Shown: one piece after another, positions 1-8,183 of the stretch | Position numbering within the stretch: position 1 is the stretch's first letter | Layout of the letters: each line of letters begins with the position of its first letter | Assembly (NCBI GenBank): GCA_964425695.1 | Contig: CAYRNF010000002.1 | Span: 186,001-250,000 of the forward strand | DNA from: JAKPBU01 sp964425695 | Lineage (GTDB): Bacteria; Pseudomonadota; Gammaproteobacteria; Xanthomonadales; Xanthomonadaceae | DNA: 64,000 nt | Direction of reading: 5' to 3' | Notes under the pieces: generated by a model | Seen by the model: only the letters and a program-made list of their open reading frames with translations | What the model was told of the DNA's origin: nothing | Databases searched by the model: none | Made by a program: the position numbers and the translations under genes

Positions 1-24
1 GCGCACCGGCGTGGCGCCGGGCAT
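1..24 (-). CDS. 5' end of a leftward gene, possibly gcvR-like (partial)
   Basis: Only eight codons are visible, reading MPGATPVR leftward from an ATG at 24-22. A TATCCT -10-like box (37-32) lies 7 nt before the ATG, with TTGCGG (61-56) 18 nt further up, so a start here is plausible. From memory of related genomes, a glycine-cleavage ACT-domain regulator (GcvR) is often divergent from dapA. That is inference from synteny; the eight codons alone do not identify the gene. Confidence 0.3.
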
Positions 25-31
25 GGGGTGC

Positions 32-68
32 AGGATACTTGCCCGCGCTTGAAGCCCGCAAGTAAGAT
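32..68. promoter_or_regulatory. Interleaved divergent promoters, left-edge gene and dapA
   Basis: Rightward: TTGCCC (39-44), 18 nt, TAAGAT (63-68), feeding dapA with an ~80 nt leader. Leftward: TTGCGG (61-56), 18 nt, TATCCT (37-32), feeding the partial gene. The two interleave within 37 bp. Matches to the sigma70 consensus are only partial. Confidence 0.35.
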
Positions 69-152
69 CACGGCGCGTTTTCACGGGCGAAACGGTGCCG
101 AAACCCGGCGATCCGCGCCTTCCGGCAGTCCCCTCTCGACGGGCCCCGCACC

Positions 153-1058
153 TTGCGACTTTCCGGCAGCATCACCGCGTTGGCCACGCCGTTCACCGCG
201 GCGGGCGAGATCGACATCGACGCCTGGCACCGGCTTCTGCATGCGCAGCTCGACGCCGGCACGCAGGGCGTCGTGGTGTCCGGTTCCACCGGCGAGGCCG
301 CCGCCCTGTACGAAGCCGAGTTCGACCTGTTGCTTCGCAGTGCGGTGGAGCTGGTGGCCGGACGCATCCCGGTGCTTGCGGGTACGGGCATGTCCAACAC
401 CGCCAAGACCATCGAACAGACCCGGCGCGCCGGCGCGCTCGGAGCGGACGCTGCGCTGGTGGTCACGCCGCCGTACGTGCGGCCGACCCAGGCCGGACTG
501 CTTGCGCACTACCGTGCGGTGGCCGATGACGGCGCGCTGCCCGTGGTGCTCTACAACGTGCCGGGCCGCACCGGCTGCGACTTGCTGCCCGAAACGGCGG
601 CCGAACTTGCCGCCCATCCGCGCATCGTCGGCGTCAAGGAAGCGCGCAGCGAGCCGGAACGGATGCAGGCGCTGCTGGCCGCCGGTGGCGAGGGCTTCGC
701 GGTGCTCAGCGGCGACGACCCGACCTGCGCGCGCGCGATGCTGGCCGGTGCGGATGGCGTGGTGTCCGTGGCGTCGAACGTGGCACCCGCGGCGATGCGG
801 CTGCTGTGCGACCACGCCCGGGCTGGCCGCCGCGACGAAGCCTCCGCATGCGAGGCACGCCTGGCGCCGCTGTTCGACTTTCTCAACCTCGAGCCGAACC
901 CGATCCCGGTCAAGGCGATGCTGGCGCGGCAGGGCATCGGCCACTCGCTGCGCCTTCCGCTGGTCCCGCTGTCCGCGCAGCACGCTGCGGGCGTGGATAC
1001 GCTGTGGGCCGAGCTGGAGGCGATTGAGCTATCCTGCCGCGCCACGCTCGCGGCTTGA
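153..1058 (+). CDS. dapA: 4-hydroxy-tetrahydrodipicolinate synthase (DapA)
   Basis: Condenses pyruvate with aspartate semialdehyde, the first committed step to lysine and meso-diaminopimelate, in the cytoplasm. The 301-residue TIM-barrel protein has the pyruvate-binding loop GSTGE (44-48; family GTTGE with Ser for the first Thr), Tyr134 and Arg139 in the YNVPGR segment, and Schiff-base Lys162. NPIPVK near the C-terminus is also typical. The start is a TTG giving MRLSGSI, where the family N-terminus begins; no good ribosome site precedes it. A lipoprotein gene follows after 20 bp, the dapA-nlpB/bamC order known in enterobacteria. Confidence 0.95.
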   Translation: MRLSGSITALATPFTAAGEIDIDAWHRLLHAQLDAGTQGVVVSGSTGEAAALYEAEFDLLLRSAVELVAGRIPVLAGTGMSNTAKTIEQTRRAGALGADAALVVTPPYVRPTQAGLLAHYRAVADDGALPVVLYNVPGRTGCDLLPETAAELAAHPRIVGVKEARSEPERMQALLAAGGEGFAVLSGDDPTCARAMLAGADGVVSVASNVAPAAMRLLCDHARAGRRDEASACEARLAPLFDFLNLEPNPIPVKAMLARQGIGHSLRLPLVPLSAQHAAGVDTLWAELEAIELSCRATLAA

Positions 1059-1078
1059 GCCCCCCGCAGGAGACCTTG

Positions 1079-1597
1079 ATGCGTCCGATCCCTTTCTTGC
1101 GCCACGCCGGCCTGGCCGTGGTGGTCGTTTCCCTCGTGGCCGCTTCCGGCTGCAGCTGGTTCCGCAAGAACAGCCCCTACAACCAGCCTGCCGACGCGCG
1201 GCCGCTGGAAGTGCCGCCGGACCTGGACAGGCCCGACACGGCTGCCGCGGTGGGCACGCCCTCTTCGGTGACGCGTTCCTCCCTGTCGGGGACGCCCGTG
1301 CAGGGCGCAACGCCCGCACCCGCTGCTGGTGCCGGCTTCACGCTGGCAGGCGAACCGGATGCCGTGTTCAACCGCGTGGGCGAGGCACTGGCTGCGATTC
1401 CGGGCGTGACCGTCGCCAGCAAGGCCCAGCTTCTGGGCACCTACGACGTGAATTACGAAGGCAGCAACTTCCTGGTCCGCGTGGCCAAGACGGATGCAGG
1501 CAGCTACGTGTCCGCCGTGGATCCGCGCGGCGTGGCGGCCGGTGGCGAGGCGCCGGCGAAGCTGCTGGCGGCGCTTCGGACCGCGCTGGGCGGATGA
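1079..1597 (+). CDS. NlpB/BamC-like outer-membrane lipoprotein
   Basis: A 172-residue lipoprotein: an N-terminal hydrophobic stretch ends in the lipobox ASGC with Cys25 as lipidation site. Residues 36-50 carry a Tyr-rich segment then ARPLEVPPDL, a stretch characteristic of BamC, the accessory lipoprotein of the BAM complex. E. coli BamC is about twice as long with two helix-grip domains; here only one folded domain (about 95-170) remains after a Pro/Ala/Thr-rich linker. An in-frame ATG at 1055 is rejected because AGGAGA (1069-1074) sits just before the ATG at 1079. Co-transcribed with dapA. Assignment to BamC is by motif and position. Confidence 0.75.
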   Translation: MRPIPFLRHAGLAVVVVSLVAASGCSWFRKNSPYNQPADARPLEVPPDLDRPDTAAAVGTPSSVTRSSLSGTPVQGATPAPAAGAGFTLAGEPDAVFNRVGEALAAIPGVTVASKAQLLGTYDVNYEGSNFLVRVAKTDAGSYVSAVDPRGVAAGGEAPAKLLAALRTALGG

Positions 1598-1637
1598 CCC
1601 TGCCGACGGCTGCCGCATGCAGCGGTCCGCCAAAGAG

Positions 1638-1663
1638 AAAAGGGCGCCCAGGCGCCCTTTTTT
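1638..1663. terminator. Bidirectional intrinsic terminator
   Basis: Perfect hairpin AAAAGGGCGCC / GGCGCCCTTTT with A-tract on the left and T-run on the right, in the tail-to-tail gap between the lipoprotein gene and fdxA. It should stop transcripts from both sides. Confidence 0.85.
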
Positions 1664-1693
1664 CATGCGCCCGTGGCGCAGGCGACGGGGCCG

Positions 1694-2017
1694 TCAGCGC
1701 TCCAGGAGCTCGAGCTTGCCGGTCTTGCCTTCCCATTCCTTCGCGTCCGGCAGGCCGTCCTTGCGGGTGGTGATGACCGGCCACACCTGCGACAGCTCCG
1801 CGTTCAGGGCGACGAACGCTTCCTGGCCCGCTGGCACGTCGTCTTCCGGATAGATCGCATTGATCGGGCATTCCGGCTCGCACAGCGTGCAGTCGATGCA
1901 CTCGTCCGGATCGATCACCAGGAAATTCGGGCCTTCGTGGAAACAGTCCACCGGGCACACCTCGACACAGTCGGTGTACTTGCACTTGATGCAGTTCTCG
2001 GTGACCACGAAAGGCAT
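1694..2017 (-). CDS. fdxA: 7Fe ferredoxin (FdxA)
   Basis: Soluble low-potential electron carrier of the Azotobacter ferredoxin I type. The 107 residues match that family almost exactly in length and cysteine spacing: Cys9, Cys17 and Cys50 fit the [3Fe-4S] cluster, and Cys21, Cys40, Cys43 and Cys46 the [4Fe-4S] cluster. The family's long C-terminal tail is present. A TAGAAT box lies upstream. Its electron partner cannot be read from the context. Confidence 0.95.
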   Translation of the reverse strand: MPFVVTENCIKCKYTDCVEVCPVDCFHEGPNFLVIDPDECIDCTLCEPECPINAIYPEDDVPAGQEAFVALNAELSQVWPVITTRKDGLPDAKEWEGKTGKLELLER

Positions 2018-2045
2018 GGCGAATCCGTTGCGGAAGGCTGCGCGG

Positions 2046-2051
2046 ATTCTA
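2046..2051 (-). promoter_or_regulatory. -10 box of fdxA
   Basis: TAGAAT on the minus strand, 28 nt before the fdxA ATG. No convincing -35 hexamer at the right spacing. Confidence 0.45.
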
Positions 2052-2099
2052 GCGAAGCCGGCGCCGCGTACGCGACCGGCGGCACCCGCGAGGTACCGG

Positions 2100-2134
2100 A
2101 AAAACAGGAACCCGGCCGTGTCGGGCCGGGTTCC
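2100..2134 (-). terminator. Intrinsic terminator of tRNA-Glu
   Basis: An 11 bp stem (2107-2117 with 2124-2134, GGAACCCGGCC arm) followed on the minus strand by TGTTTTT. It lies directly downstream of the leftward tRNA-Glu gene. Confidence 0.8.
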
Positions 2135-2142
2135 GGGGAAGA

Positions 2143-2218
2143 TGGCGCTCCCTACGGGATTCGAACCCGTGTTTTAGCCTTGAGAGGGCCACGTCCTAGG
2201 CCTCTAGACGAAGGGAGC
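2143..2218 (-). tRNA. tRNA-Glu (anticodon CTC)
   Basis: A 76 nt cloverleaf on the minus strand with encoded CCA. Acceptor stem GCTCCCT/AGGGAGC, anticodon loop CTCTCAA giving anticodon CTC (reads GAG), and T-arm with GTTCGAATC. Flanked by a TATACT promoter at 2306-2311 and a terminator at 2100-2134. Confidence 0.95.
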
Positions 2219-2299
2219 TTGAGGTGGAAGCTCTCGGTACTGCATCGCGTCCTGCGATGCCCGGCGAACGCCGGCCTGCCAGCCGTGCGCGGCGTGCGG

Positions 2300-2316
2300 C
2301 TTGCTAGTATAGCAAG
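2300..2316. promoter_or_regulatory. Palindromic divergent promoter, tRNA-Glu / pcnB
   Basis: CTTGCTA-GTA-TAGCAAG is a perfect 7+3+7 inverted repeat. It contains TAGTAT (2305-2310) reading right toward pcnB and TATACT (2311-2306) reading left toward tRNA-Glu, so both -10 boxes occupy the same bases. The pcnB ATG at 2321 follows the rightward box by only 10 nt. Confidence 0.55.
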
Positions 2317-2320
2317 TTGA

Positions 2321-3703
2321 ATGCGGGCCAACAGGCCCGGCCGAACCGAGCGCCGACCCGCCCGAATGCCAGCAGCCGCCCACTCCGAACCGATCGTCCT
2401 GCGGACGATCCCGCGCGACCAGCACCCGATCTCGCGCAAGCACATCAGTCCCAACGCGCTGCGCGTGCTGTACCGCCTGCGCGAGGGGGGATTCCAGGGG
2501 TACCTGGTGGGCGGCGCGGTGCGCGACCTGCTCGTCGGCATCCAGCCCAAGGATTTCGACGTGGCCACCGATGCCACGCCGGAGCAGGTCAAGGGCCTGT
2601 TCCGCAACTGCCGGCTGATCGGCCGCCGCTTCCGCCTGGCGCACGTGGTGTTCGGGCGCGAGATCATCGAAGTCGCCACCTTCCGCGCCAACACCGACGA
2701 CGGCAGCGGCGATCGCGAGACCCACGAAGGTGGGCGCCTGCTGCGGGACAACGTGTACGGCACCATCGAGGACGACGCGGTCCGCCGCGACTTCACCGCC
2801 AACGCGCTGTACTACGCCATCGAGGATTTCTCGGTGCGCGACTACGTGGGCGGCTACCAGGACGTGCTCGACCACGTGCTGCGCCTGATCGGCGATCCGG
2901 AAGCCCGTTACCGCGAGGATCCGGTCCGCATGCTGCGCGCGGTGCGGCTGGCCGCCAAGCTGGGTTTCACCATCGCGCCCGACAGCGCGGAGCCCATTCC
3001 GCGCCTGGCGCCGCTGCTGGCCGAAGCCGCGCCCGCGCGCCTGTTCGAGGATGTGCTGAAGCTGTTCCTGTCCGGCCACGGCGTGGCCAGTTTCGAGGGG
3101 CTCGAGCGGCACGGCCTGCTGGCGCACCTGTTCCCCGAGTCCGCGGCGGCGCTGGCGTCCAATCGCAGCGGCGCCCTGCGGCGCATGGTGATCGAGGGCC
3201 TGCGCGGCACCGATGCGCGCGTTGCGCGCGAAGAGCCGGTCTCGCCCGCATTCCTGTTCGCGCTGCTGCTGTGGCCGGCGTATTGCCGCGAACTGATGGC
3301 GCTGCAGGCGCAAGGCGTGCACGCCGCCGAGGCGCAGCGCCGCGCGGCCGACCGGGTCACCGTGCACCAGCTGTCCACCATCGCGCTGCCGCGGCGTTTC
3401 TCGCTGCCCATGCAGGAAATCTGGCTGATGCAGGGCCGCCTGTCGCAGCGCAAGCGCGCGGCGCGGCTGATGTCGCATCCGCGGTTTCGCGCGGCCTTCG
3501 ATTTCCTGGTGCTGCGCCAGGCGGCCTCGGATGGACATGCCGAAGACGTGGCGTTCTGGCGCGAGGCGCAGTCGCTCTCGGGCGACGATCTGGTGCAGCA
3601 CGTGACTGCCGAGCACGCGCACGATGCCGAGGACGAGGAGGGCGCTCCGCGCAAGCGCCGGCGCCGCCGCCGCCGCGCTGCGCCCGGCGGCAGTTCCGAC
3701 TGA
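2321..3703 (+). CDS. pcnB: Poly(A) polymerase I (PcnB)
   Basis: Adds 3' poly(A) tails that mark RNA for degradation. 460 residues. The nucleotidyltransferase domain has VGGAVRDLL (63-71) and the catalytic pair Asp78/Asp80 in KDFDVATDA. It is followed by the RNA-binding and anchor domains of the tRNA-nucleotidyltransferase superfamily and an Arg/Lys-rich tail, which favours PcnB over CCA-adding enzyme. An alternative ATG at 2366 would give the shorter N-terminus seen in many relatives; 2321 lies close after the -10 box. Its TGA overlaps the folK ATG, so the two are probably coupled. Confidence 0.93.
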   Translation: MRANRPGRTERRPARMPAAAHSEPIVLRTIPRDQHPISRKHISPNALRVLYRLREGGFQGYLVGGAVRDLLVGIQPKDFDVATDATPEQVKGLFRNCRLIGRRFRLAHVVFGREIIEVATFRANTDDGSGDRETHEGGRLLRDNVYGTIEDDAVRRDFTANALYYAIEDFSVRDYVGGYQDVLDHVLRLIGDPEARYREDPVRMLRAVRLAAKLGFTIAPDSAEPIPRLAPLLAEAAPARLFEDVLKLFLSGHGVASFEGLERHGLLAHLFPESAAALASNRSGALRRMVIEGLRGTDARVAREEPVSPAFLFALLLWPAYCRELMALQAQGVHAAEAQRRAADRVTVHQLSTIALPRRFSLPMQEIWLMQGRLSQRKRAARLMSHPRFRAAFDFLVLRQAASDGHAEDVAFWREAQSLSGDDLVQHVTAEHAHDAEDEEGAPRKRRRRRRRAAPGGSSD

Positions 3704-4197
3704 TGGACGCGGCGGTGGTCGCGTTCGTCGGCCTGGGCGCGAACCTGGGCGAGGCGGCGCAGACCCTGCGCGAGGCCCTGCGCGAACTCGACGCGCTGCC
3801 CGCCACGCGCCTGCTGCGCGCCTCGCGCCTGTACCGCACGCCGGCCTGGGGCGTGCAGGCGCAGCCGGACTTCGTCAACGCGGTGGCCATGCTCGAAACC
3901 GCCCTGCCGCCGCGCGACCTGCTCGATGCGCTGCTGGCGCTGGAGCGCGCGCATGGCCGCGACCGCACGCACGAATCGCGCTGGGGCCCGCGCACGCTGG
4001 ACCTGGACCTGCTGGTGCACGGCGATGCGCACATCGACGAGCCCGGCCTGCGCGTGCCGCATCCGCGCCTGCACGAGCGCGCCTTCGTGCTGCTGCCGCT
4101 GGCGGAGATCGCGCCCGACGCGATCGTGCCCGGAGCGGGGCGCGTGCGCGAACTGGCCGCGGCGATGGCGGGCGAGGGCATCCAGGCGATAGGCTAG
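3703..4197 (+). CDS. folK: HPPK, folate pathway pyrophosphokinase (FolK)
   Basis: Transfers pyrophosphate from ATP to 6-hydroxymethyl-dihydropterin in folate synthesis. The 164-residue protein carries the family signature RWGPRTLDLDLL with metal-binding Asp100 and Asp102, and the N-terminal GLGANLG motif. Its ATG overlaps the pcnB stop (TGATG) and panB follows after 4 bp. The pcnB-folK-panB-panC order suggests one transcript. Confidence 0.95.
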   Translation: MDAAVVAFVGLGANLGEAAQTLREALRELDALPATRLLRASRLYRTPAWGVQAQPDFVNAVAMLETALPPRDLLDALLALERAHGRDRTHESRWGPRTLDLDLLVHGDAHIDEPGLRVPHPRLHERAFVLLPLAEIAPDAIVPGAGRVRELAAAMAGEGIQAIG

Positions 4198-4201
4198 CCG
4201 C

Positions 4202-5011
<810 letters not shown>

Positions 5012-5052
5012 GCGGCACGTCCGCCGACGGTTCGCGCGGCCACGCAATACGC

Positions 5053-5895
5053 ATGCAGACCTACACCCGCCTGGCCGCGCTGCGCGAACAGGTGCGCGCC
5101 TGGCGACAGGCGGGCCTTCGCATCGGTTTCGTGCCGACCATGGGAAACCTGCACCCGGGGCACCACTCGCTGGTCGCGGTGGCGCGCGAGCGCGCCGATC
5201 GCGTGGTCGCCAGCGTGTTCGTCAATCCCACCCAGTTCGGGCCGAACGAGGATTTCGCGCGCTATCCGCGCACCCCTGAGCAGGACGCCGCCGGACTGGA
5301 AGCGGCCGGCTGCCACGCGCTGTGGCTGCCCACGGTCGACGAGATGTACCCCTTCGGCGCCGGGCGCGCGGTGACCGTGCGCGTCCCGGGCGTGACCGAG
5401 GTGCTGGAAGGCGCGCACCGCCCCGGGCATTTCGACGGCGTGGCCACCGTGGTGTCGCGCCTGTTCAACCAGGTGCAACCCGACGTGGCCGTGTTCGGGC
5501 GCAAGGATTACCAGCAGCTCGCGGTGATCCGCTACCTGGCGTGCGACCTGGCGTTCCCGGTGGAACTGGCGGCGGCGCCCACGCTGCGCGAGGCGGACGG
5601 CCTGGCGATGAGTTCGCGCAACCAGTACCTGTCGGTCACCGAGCGTGCGATCGCGCCGCGGATCCACCGCACCCTGCTGGCGATGCGCGATGCGGTGCGC
5701 GCCGGCGTGGCGCGCGGACAGGTCGAAGCCGATGCCCTGGCCACGCTGCGGCAGGCCGGTTTCGACCCGGATTACGCGGCGGTGCGCAGCCCCGACCTGT
5801 CCGAGCCGGGCGCCGCGGGCGGGCCACGGGTCGCCCTGATCGCTGCGCGGCTGGGCCGCACCCGCCTGATCGACAACCTCGAGTTCGACACCTAG
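5053..5895 (+). CDS. panC: Pantothenate synthetase (PanC)
   Basis: Joins pantoate and beta-alanine with ATP. From the ATG at 5053 it is 280 residues with TMGNLHPGHHSL (29-40; HIGH-type His34 and His37), VFVNPTQFGPNEDF, the FGRKDYQQL segment and the MSSRN loop. An in-frame ATG at 5008 overlaps the panB stop and would add 15 residues. I prefer 5053 because the MQTYTRLAALREQV N-terminus aligns with the family. Confidence 0.93.
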   Translation: MQTYTRLAALREQVRAWRQAGLRIGFVPTMGNLHPGHHSLVAVARERADRVVASVFVNPTQFGPNEDFARYPRTPEQDAAGLEAAGCHALWLPTVDEMYPFGAGRAVTVRVPGVTEVLEGAHRPGHFDGVATVVSRLFNQVQPDVAVFGRKDYQQLAVIRYLACDLAFPVELAAAPTLREADGLAMSSRNQYLSVTERAIAPRIHRTLLAMRDAVRAGVARGQVEADALATLRQAGFDPDYAAVRSPDLSEPGAAGGPRVALIAARLGRTRLIDNLEFDT

Positions 5896-6029
5896 CGCGC
5901 CGGCGTGCACCGGCATGCAGGGGCGTACCAGGCCGGCGATGCATTGCCGGCCGCGTTGCGCATCGCTGTCTGCGCCAGGCTGCGCTGGCGGTGAGCACGC
6001 CCGCCGGTCCGCAGGCCAGGAACGCTTTG

Positions 6030-6057
6030 TTGCGATGCGGCATCGCCGGCCTATACT
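6030..6057 (+). promoter_or_regulatory. Promoter of panD-pgi
   Basis: TTGCGA (6030-6035), 16 nt, TATACT (6052-6057), with the panD ATG 45 nt further on. It explains the 207 bp gap between panC and panD and implies that panD-pgi is transcribed separately. Confidence 0.6.
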
Positions 6058-6102
6058 GCGCCCTCCGGGCGCCTGCCCGGGCCGTCCGGAGCGTTTCCAG
6101 CG

Positions 6103-6483
6103 ATGCAACTGACCCTGTTGAAGGCCAAGATCCACCGCGCCACGGTGACCCACGCCGAACTGCACTATGAAGGTTCGTGCGCGATCGACGGCCGCCTGCT
6201 CGACATCTCCGGGATCCGCGAGTACGAACGCGTCGAGATCTACAACATCAACAACGGCGAGCGCTTCGCGACCTATGCGATCCGCGGCGAGGAAGGCAGC
6301 GGGGTGATCTCCGTCAACGGCGCGGCCGCGCACAAGGCGCAGCCGGGCGACCTGGTCATCATCTGCGCGTACGGCCACTGCGACGAAGCCGAGGCGGCCA
6401 AGTTCAAGCCCACGCTGGTCTACGTGGACCGCCAGAACCGGCTGACCCATACCAACGAGTCGATCCCGAAGCAGGCGGCGTGA
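6103..6483 (+). CDS. panD: Aspartate 1-decarboxylase proenzyme (PanD)
   Basis: Makes beta-alanine from aspartate for PanC. The 126-residue proenzyme has the self-cleavage site Gly24-Ser25 (YEGSCAID), where Ser25 becomes the pyruvoyl cofactor, plus conserved ERVEIYNINNGERF and the NGAAAHK segment. Its TGA overlaps the pgi GTG, so pgi is probably translationally coupled. Confidence 0.97.
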   Translation: MQLTLLKAKIHRATVTHAELHYEGSCAIDGRLLDISGIREYERVEIYNINNGERFATYAIRGEEGSGVISVNGAAAHKAQPGDLVIICAYGHCDEAEAAKFKPTLVYVDRQNRLTHTNESIPKQAA

Positions 6484-8018
6484 GCGCCCCGCAGGTCGAC
6501 CTGTCCGCTCTTTCCGCCGAAGCCGCGCGCCTGCGCGGCAGTTCGCTGCGGCAGTTGAATCGCGACGATCCCGCGCGCGCCGCCGACCTGGCGCTGCGGG
6601 TGGGTCCGCTGTACGCCAGCTTCGCGCGCCAGTCCTACGATCGCCAGGCGCTGCGCGCCCTGTTCGCGCTCGCCGACGACGCCGATTTCCCCGGCGCGCT
6701 GCGGCGCCTGGCCGACGGCGAGAGGGTGAACGTCACCGAAGGCCGCGCCGCACTGCACACCGCGCTGCGCGGCGACCTGTCCGCCGCGCCGGCCGCACGC
6801 CAGGCGCACGCCGATGCACGTGGCGCGCGCGAGCGCATGCGCGCGCTGGTCGAAGCGCTGCACGCCAGCGACGTGACCGACATCGTCAGCGTAGGGATCG
6901 GCGGATCCGACCTGGGCCCGCGCATGGTCGTGGACGCGCTGGCCGCGCCGGGCGCCGATGCGGCGCGCTTCCGCGTGCACTTCATCTCCAACGTGGACGG
7001 CGCGGCCGCACAGCGCACCCTGGCGCGGCTGGATCCGCGCACCACCGCGGCCATCGTGATCTCCAAGACCTTCGGCACGCAGGAAACCCTGCTCAACGGC
7101 GGCTTGGTGCGTGACTGGCTCGGTGCCTGGGCCGCGCCCGACCGCGGACGCCTCTACGCCGTCAGCGCCAACGTGCCGCGCGCGCAGGCCTTCGGCGTCG
7201 ATCCTGCGCGGATCCTGCCGATGTGGGACTGGGTCGGCGGACGCTATTCGCTGTGGTCCGCGGTGGGCTTTCCCATCGCGCTGGGCATCGGGTTCGCGCG
7301 TTTCGAAGCCCTGCTGGCCGGCGCGGGCGAGCTGGATGCCCACGCGCTGCACGCGGCGCCCGAAGCGAACCTGGTGGTGTGGCACGCGCTCACCGCCATC
7401 TGGAACCGAAACGCGCGTGGCGCCGCCACCCAGGCGGTGCTCCCCTACGACGAGCGCCTCAGGCTCCTGCCCGGTTACCTCCAGCAGCTGGTGATGGAAA
7501 GTCTGGGCAAGCGGGTCCGTGCCGACGGCGCCGATGTACGCACCGATACGGTGCCGGTGTGGTGGGGCGGGGCGGGCACCGACACGCAGCACAGCTTCTT
7601 CCAGGCGCTGCACCAGGGCACGCAGGTGGTGCCCGCGGATTTCATCGGCGTGGTGCGCAGCGACCACGCGCACGCCGACAACCACGCCGCGCTGCTGGCC
7701 AACCTGCTGGCGCAGACCGAGGCATTTGCCAACGGCCGCGACAGCGACGATCCGCACCGCGCCTATCCCGGCGACCGGCCCAGCACGCTGCTGCTGCTCG
7801 ATGCGTTGACGCCGCAGTCGCTGGGCATGCTGATCGCCCTGTACGAGCACAGCGTGTACCTGCAGGCGGTGGCGTGGGGGATCAACGCCTTCGACCAGTT
7901 CGGTGTGGAGCTGGGCAAGGAAGTCGCCAGCAGCCTGCTGCCCGCGGTACGCGGCGAACGCGAGGCGGACGATCCGGTGACGCGCGAGCTGCTGCGGCAG
8001 ATCAACAGGCAGCCGTAG
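6480..8018 (+). CDS. pgi: Glucose-6-phosphate isomerase (Pgi)
   Basis: Interconverts glucose-6-phosphate and fructose-6-phosphate. 512 residues from a GTG overlapping the panD stop (GTGA). Motifs: GIGGSDLGP (139-147), SKTFGTQET, MWDWVGGRYSLWSAVGFP and the active-site helix LQQLVMESLGK, where many homologues have MESNGK. The frame is open further upstream but antisense-free start evidence there is lacking. The stop TAG (8016-8018) lies inside an extragenic repeat arm. Confidence 0.95.
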   Translation: MSAPQVDLSALSAEAARLRGSSLRQLNRDDPARAADLALRVGPLYASFARQSYDRQALRALFALADDADFPGALRRLADGERVNVTEGRAALHTALRGDLSAAPAARQAHADARGARERMRALVEALHASDVTDIVSVGIGGSDLGPRMVVDALAAPGADAARFRVHFISNVDGAAAQRTLARLDPRTTAAIVISKTFGTQETLLNGGLVRDWLGAWAAPDRGRLYAVSANVPRAQAFGVDPARILPMWDWVGGRYSLWSAVGFPIALGIGFARFEALLAGAGELDAHALHAAPEANLVVWHALTAIWNRNARGAATQAVLPYDERLRLLPGYLQQLVMESLGKRVRADGADVRTDTVPVWWGGAGTDTQHSFFQALHQGTQVVPADFIGVVRSDHAHADNHAALLANLLAQTEAFANGRDSDDPHRAYPGDRPSTLLLLDALTPQSLGMLIALYEHSVYLQAVAWGINAFDQFGVELGKEVASSLLPAVRGEREADDPVTRELLRQINRQP

Positions 8019-8183
8019 CAGCGGCGCCAGCCGCCATCCTCCTTCCCGCAGGCCGCACGCATTGCGGCCCGACCGGGGCGGGTACCGCGTCGCGCTGCGG
8101 AACCATGGCGGACGTACGCCGCTGAAGCTGTTGCCGCGACGGACGCGTAGCGGCAGGACTTCGTGGCTGAAGGCGCTGCTACA
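8015..8183. repeat. Inverted pair of extragenic repeats between pgi and queG
   Basis: Left arm GTAGCAGCGGCGCCAGCC starts at 8015; the right arm (8161-8183), read in reverse complement, is CTGTAGCAGCGCCTTCAGCC. Both resemble TGTAGGAGCGGCTTCAGCCG repeats elsewhere in the window. The TAG in each arm is the stop codon of the gene that runs into it (pgi from the left, queG from the right), so the element fills the gap exactly stop to stop. Confidence 0.7.

Noticed and set aside
28..1773. Long rightward frame across dapA and the lipoprotein gene
   Set aside because: Out of frame with both recognised proteins; Arg/Pro-rich shadow product.
5896..6102. Riboswitch or small gene in the panC-panD gap
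   Set aside because: Only a promoter and GC-rich sequence are visible; no conserved aptamer motif or framed start with ribosome site.
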